NCBI GenBank assembly: GCA_029204045.2
Contig: CM055068.1
Location: 33,921,028 to 33,985,027, forward strand
DNA length: 64,000 nucleotides
From: Tillandsia leiboldiana
Taxonomy: Eukaryota; Streptophyta; Magnoliopsida; Poales; Bromeliaceae
Direction of reading: 5' to 3'
The notes beneath the pieces are model-generated. The model was not told the DNA's origin. It searched no databases and saw only the letters and a program-made list of their open reading frames with translations. The translations under genes were made by a program, and so were the position numbers. Below are positions 60,636-64,000 of the stretch, in pieces (the first letter of the stretch is position 1; each line of letters begins with the position of its first letter).

Positions 60636-60648
60636 GCTCTGATACCAA
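60636..60648 (-). other. Primer-binding site, right copy
   Basis: TTGGTATCAGAGC on the minus strand, one base from LTR 4 (60650). The following sequence leads into gag after about 20 nt. Confidence 0.92.
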
Positions 60649-60649
60649 T

Positions 60650-62023
60650 TGTAGAGTTATTAATCCCAAAGGATCTAAATAGGTACTATCAAACAACTAG
60701 AGGGGGGGGTGAATAGGTGTAATACTTAAAAACTCAATCTCAGTGCAAAATAAAAACCAATGCGGAAAATAAAAACAGCACACCGAGATTTACGTGGAAA
60801 CTCCAATCCAGGAGAAAAACCACGGGACCAACACGCAATAACAATCCACTAAGAATAGAAGAATAACAAGGTGATTACCGACTCCACGGACTCAAACCCC
60901 TCCTTCAGCTTCTTCGGACCTTGCGCTGACCGGTTGGATATCCACGCAATAACAATCCCTAAGAAAAGAAGAATAACAAGGTGATTACCGTCTCTACGGA
61001 TTTAACCCCTCCTTCAATTTCTTGGACCTCGCGCTCCACCGTTTTGCCCGTCCACTGCTCACGTTCGAATCCACGAACGCACGCTTCGAATCCACGAAAC
61101 GCCTTTAGCACACCGAATCCACGATGCCACGTCGAATCCACGACGCAAACTCAGTCGATAAGAATATTGACTTCGATGGTGATCCTTTGCTTAGATTCTC
61201 ATTGAGGAACCGTAGAAGAAATCTCTAAGCAAAGATTAGATCAATTCGACAAAAGATATGTTCTTGAAAGAACCATCGAATTGACCTAAAAGAGGCTATA
61301 AAGAAGATCGATAAAAACCTAGCCTCTAGGGTTGCTCTCAAGAGTTTTATAAGAAGATCGGCCGTAGCTCCCACGTTTTTGAGAAACCCTAAGTGTCTAT
61401 TTATAGGTTAGAAACCTTTGGAAAGAGATAAGAATAAAAAACATACCATATCTGGAAATTTTCAGGACGGCGATCCGGATCGGATTTACTGCGATCCGGA
61501 TCGTCGTAACGAGATTGACGATTCCAGAAAACCAAGGGTTCGGGATCCGGATTGCAAGGTCCGATCCGGATCGTTCATGAATTTCAGCAACATCCAATGT
61601 TCGGGATCCGGATCAGAATAGGCTTGGATCCGGATTGGATTTGCACATGAACTAATACCCTTCGGGATCCGGATTGGATCATCTGATCCGGATCCTGAAC
61701 ATGCCCCATGTCCAGTTTTTGATTTTTATGCAATTAAAAATTCTTCCAAGTGTTTCTACACTATAAGAAAGTATTCGGATCACCACAATTATTTAGTTAA
61801 ACATACCTGATCCTCTTGAATACTTTCTACTTGAGATTGATGTAACTGATCCACAATTCTTCAACTTCAATCTTCAAGACTCAAGACACTGAGTGCCAAC
61901 TTGAGCTCTTGTTGAATCTTTTCTAAGTCTTTGATTGCTGATTGACAATTTGATCCCTTTAAGACTCCGACTCAACTCACTGACTTGACTCACGAAATAT
62001 GCCAACACCAAAATGCCGTAACA
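60650..62023 (-). repeat. LTR 4 (outer right, 5' LTR) of the gag-only element
   Basis: 1,374 bp, nearly identical to LTR 1 and followed by the TSD AGTGC (62024-62028). It carries the GATCCGGATC cluster at 61472-61694. Confidence 0.92.
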
Positions 62024-62028
62024 AGTGC

Positions 62029-62132
62029 CTCGCCGACGCCTAGTACCTTCGTTGGAGTGACTCAACTCACACCAACTTCGCCGCCAAGGTCGCACCTTCC
62101 GGCCAAATCTTCAACCCATGAGCTCAACTTAG
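62029..62132 (-). other. Internal region of D, 5' leader side
   Basis: The remaining 0.1 kb of D between the nested copia insertion and its primer site. No feature is seen in it. Confidence 0.7.
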
Positions 62133-62143
62133 CTCTGATACCA
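62133..62143 (-). other. Primer-binding site of D (initiator tRNA-Met)
   Basis: TGGTATCAGAG on the minus strand, two bases from the LTR end at 62146. Confidence 0.9.
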
Positions 62144-62145
62144 CT

Positions 62146-63768
62146 TGTCACGGGGTCAGCTTTTTCGCCTTAAAATTACCCCATGCGGCGCTCAAGTGTC
62201 GCACACCCGAGCCAGCCTTCCCGAGTCCCCTTGCCACGGACACGCCCTCGAACTTAAACAGCGGGATCCAAACTCAAGCATTAACCAAGCATGCTCCTCC
62301 ACGAGCCTGACTGCCCGGCGCCGCGCCTTACGTCGAACCCCTTGTCGAACTCCGCGAGTTCCGAACAAACAACCCCGCCCACGAGGTTGGCCTTCAAGCC
62401 GAGTATAATCCGCCTAGCCGGACAAACTCTCCTCGAGAGTGCTACTCAACGGAATGTCCCTTTGCCTCCGAAGCAAACATCCAGGACAACACAAGTTCTC
62501 ACAACTTAGTCCATTTGAATGGGCCCGAGCGAGTTGCCCTTGCGCGTTCCGCTCGTCTGCTTAACCGAGCGACCCGTCCCACGCCTCTCGCCCGTCCGCC
62601 AGCCCATTGCCTTGCCAAGGCGCCGCGCGCCCCGCAATTCCCACGACAGGATCCATAATCGAGTCGGGCATGTCCCGTTCCGCCGGCCACCTAGTTCCGA
62701 CATCGCTCCCGATTCGGTCCAAGGTCCGCTTCCCGAATACCCCACACTACTTGTTCCCGCGTGTGTTCCCTTCGCAAGGGTTTGCCAACCTAGCGACATT
62801 CTCCCCGCGTCGCCAACCCCCTGGCACCTCCATTGCACGCCCATGCTTGGCCGCCAACACACTCGGCCCAGCATCCAAGGTTGCTTGACGGATGTCGCTC
62901 ACAATCGAATCAGCCTCGCTCCGCTCCGCTAGCCATTCGGCACCTCCATTGCACGGCCATGCTTGGCCGCCAACACTCTCGGTCCTCTCCATGGCTCGCT
63001 TCACGAAAACCAGCATCGATTGTCTCCTTTTACTTCGTGGGCCGCGCCGCACGAATCCCCGCTCGGCACCGCTGCCTTTGCGAGCCTTGTCCATTACGGC
63101 GGACCGACCGTTCCTTCGCCTCGCAAACTTCAAAGGCCTCGCACCTCACGAATCCCCGCTTGGCACATACATGCCTTCTCAAGCCTTGTCCATTGAGGCG
63201 GACCAACCTTCGCAAGACTGTCCCTCATCCGCTCGTTCGCTCCACTACAGAGATCCGAAACGGCATAAGGTAGTGCAAGCGAACCTAGAGGCAAAACCTC
63301 TGGGCCAACCCCGCTCCGTAATGCCGTCGACCTCGTGTCTTTGGCATTACCCTAAGCCCGTGTGCTCAACGACCATCAAATCCCGCTCACACGAACTTAG
63401 GCTTGGCGACTCCGCTCGCCAAGGGATGGCCTATGTCCTATAGGCCAACGGGGGAGTCGGGGCCACTTCGCAAGTGTCCAACCCCTCCTCTAAATAACCC
63501 ACGAGGCATCCACCCCTTTGGCACCCCGGGGGTACAAAGGTGCTCACCGAGGGGTACGTTTTGAAACCCCGCATGCGGCACCATTTCCTTGGTCATGGCA
63601 TGGGCCATTGCTAGGGAATTGCCTCCGTTGGTTCGCCCGCGGCTCAACCTTGACGGATTGTCCCAACTTCGCAAACCCGAACTCTGTCAACCCAAATGCC
63701 TACCAAATGTCATCCAAAAGTGGCCCCCAAGGATGTCACGGTCGAACCAACACGATCGACACGTGACA
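62146..63768 (-). repeat. 5' LTR of D
   Basis: A 1,623-bp copy of 45583-47205 with about twelve substitutions and no net length change. Confidence 0.92.
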
Positions 63769-63960
63769 GCGCGCTCGGGCGCCGGGCAGCGCATGAGGCG
63801 CGCAGCGCGCGAAGGGTGCGCGCGCGGCCCAGGGCGCCGCGCGGCGGGCCCTGGCGCCGCGCGCCAGCATCTGCGGCGCAGCGCTGCAGCAGCCGGAGCG
63901 CGCGGCAGCAGCAGCAGCTGTGCGCGACAGCAGCAACCCGCAGCGCAGCGGCGCGCGGGC
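63769..63960. repeat. GC-rich minisatellite in the A4 3' LTR
   Basis: It continues the array interrupted by D at 45582 and holds the unoccupied CGGGC site (63956-63960) where C inserted in the 5' LTR. Confidence 0.8.
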
Positions 63961-64000
63961 GCCTGCGGCAGGCGGCTGGCGCTGGAGTCGCGTATGCAGC

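Larger units (their letters stand above)
49862..62023 (-). mobile_element. SIRE-like gag-only Ty1/copia element, apparently in tandem across a gap
   Basis: The outer ends are LTRs 49862-51234 and 60650-62023, flanked by AGTGC on both sides (49857-49861, 62024-62028). As assembled the order is LTR, internal, partial LTR, gap, LTR, internal, LTR. Both internals (about 3.65 kb) carry only gag; the 1.65 kb between gag and the polypurine tract has no pol. This makes it a terminal-repeat/gag-only (TR-GAG type) non-autonomous element. The two internals differ mostly by single-base indels, and the junction contains 100 N, so the tandem form may be an assembly error and the true element a single 6.4-kb copy. 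Confidence 0.85.
45583..63768 (-). mobile_element. Non-coding LTR element 'D' (minus), host of the gag-only copia element
   Basis: LTRs at 45583-47205 and 62146-63768 are both 1,623 bp and run TGTCACGTGTCGATCG ... GACCCCGTGACA in element orientation. They differ at about twelve sites by eye. The polypurine tract is next to the left LTR and the tRNA-iMet site next to the right LTR, which fixes the minus orientation. Without the nested insertion the internal region is about 2.8 kb and codes for nothing I recognise. The TSD is in GCGCGC sequence; comparison with the empty site in the A4 5' LTR gives 4 bp (GCGC). The element is non-autonomous and its superfamily is unresolved. Confidence 0.85.
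22284..64000 (+). mobile_element. Ty3/gypsy-type LTR retrotransposon 'A4', nested host of C, B and D
   Basis: The 5' LTR runs from 22284 (TGTAGAATACCGGGC) to 38234 (GGGGCGTGACA), interrupted by element C. A primer site for initiator tRNA-Met is at 38243-38254 and a polypurine tract at 44435-44447. The 3' LTR starts at 44448, is interrupted by D, and runs off the right edge. Net 5' LTR length is about 4.3 kb. The first 1.1 kb of the two LTRs differ at about ten sites counted by eye, so A4 is older than C. The PBS, the GGACGAAACC...AAGGAGGGGA end and gag/RT relics place it in Ty3/gypsy, probably Tekay/Del-like. The internal region is short and decayed, so the element is not autonomous. Confidence 0.88.
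44448..64000 (+). repeat. 3' LTR of A4 (split by D, runs off the edge)
   Basis: The visible parts are 44448-45582 and 63769-64000. The first part matches 22284 onwards with about 1 percent difference. The second part continues the GC-rich minisatellite and then the CGCCTGCGGCAGGCGGCTGG sequence that in the 5' LTR follows element C at 35252. Confidence 0.88.

Overview
The window reads as flowering-plant nuclear DNA, most likely from a monocot with a repeat-rich genome. The only recognisable host gene is a typical plant intron-containing gene, and almost everything else is LTR retrotransposon DNA. Pineapple-type monocots carry LTRs with similar TGTCACGCCCC termini, but that is recollection, not something shown here, so I name no species.

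Left part (1-7300): the 3' part of a plus-strand LTR ends at 2386 inside an intron of a minus-strand gene. That gene encodes a leucine-zipper-MIP1/DUF547 protein; six exons lie between 2855 and 4843, and the DUF547 domain exons are not in the window. Upstream of it come an AT-rich intergenic stretch, a TA microsatellite, a small MITE-like element, two perfect or near-perfect palindromes and a CT-rich segment.

Middle and right (7301-64000): this is a deep nest of LTR elements that can be dated relative to each other by target-site duplications (TSDs). Solo LTR E (7301-14888, TSD ATAGT) contains solo LTR A1 (9287-14103, TSD ATGCT). A second stack begins with LTR B' (15799), split by solo LTR A2 (17352-20224) and by LTR A3 (20497), which is in turn split by a large plus-strand Ty3/gypsy-type element A4 (22284 to beyond 64000). 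A4 has a 5' LTR, a tRNA-iMet primer site, decayed gag/RT relics, a polypurine tract and a 3' LTR. Its 5' LTR holds the young element C (23596-35246, TSD CGGGC), its internal region holds solo LTR B (40314-44002, TSD TATTT), and its 3' LTR holds non-coding element D (45583-63768). D itself contains a SIRE-like gag-only copia element (49862-62023, TSD AGTGC), which is interrupted by an assembly gap.

None of the pol genes is intact. The elements that moved most recently (C, D and the gag-only element) look non-autonomous and must have depended on partners elsewhere. The best candidates for new biology are not protein genes. They are a 26-nt hairpin with a self-complementary loop that is identical in the leaders of A4 and C, G-box arrays in the U3 regions of B and C, a conserved hairpin at the end of the LTRs, and repeated insertion into GC-rich minisatellites inside LTRs. 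I found no RNA genes, CRISPR arrays or operons, and I see no evidence for a wholly new protein system.
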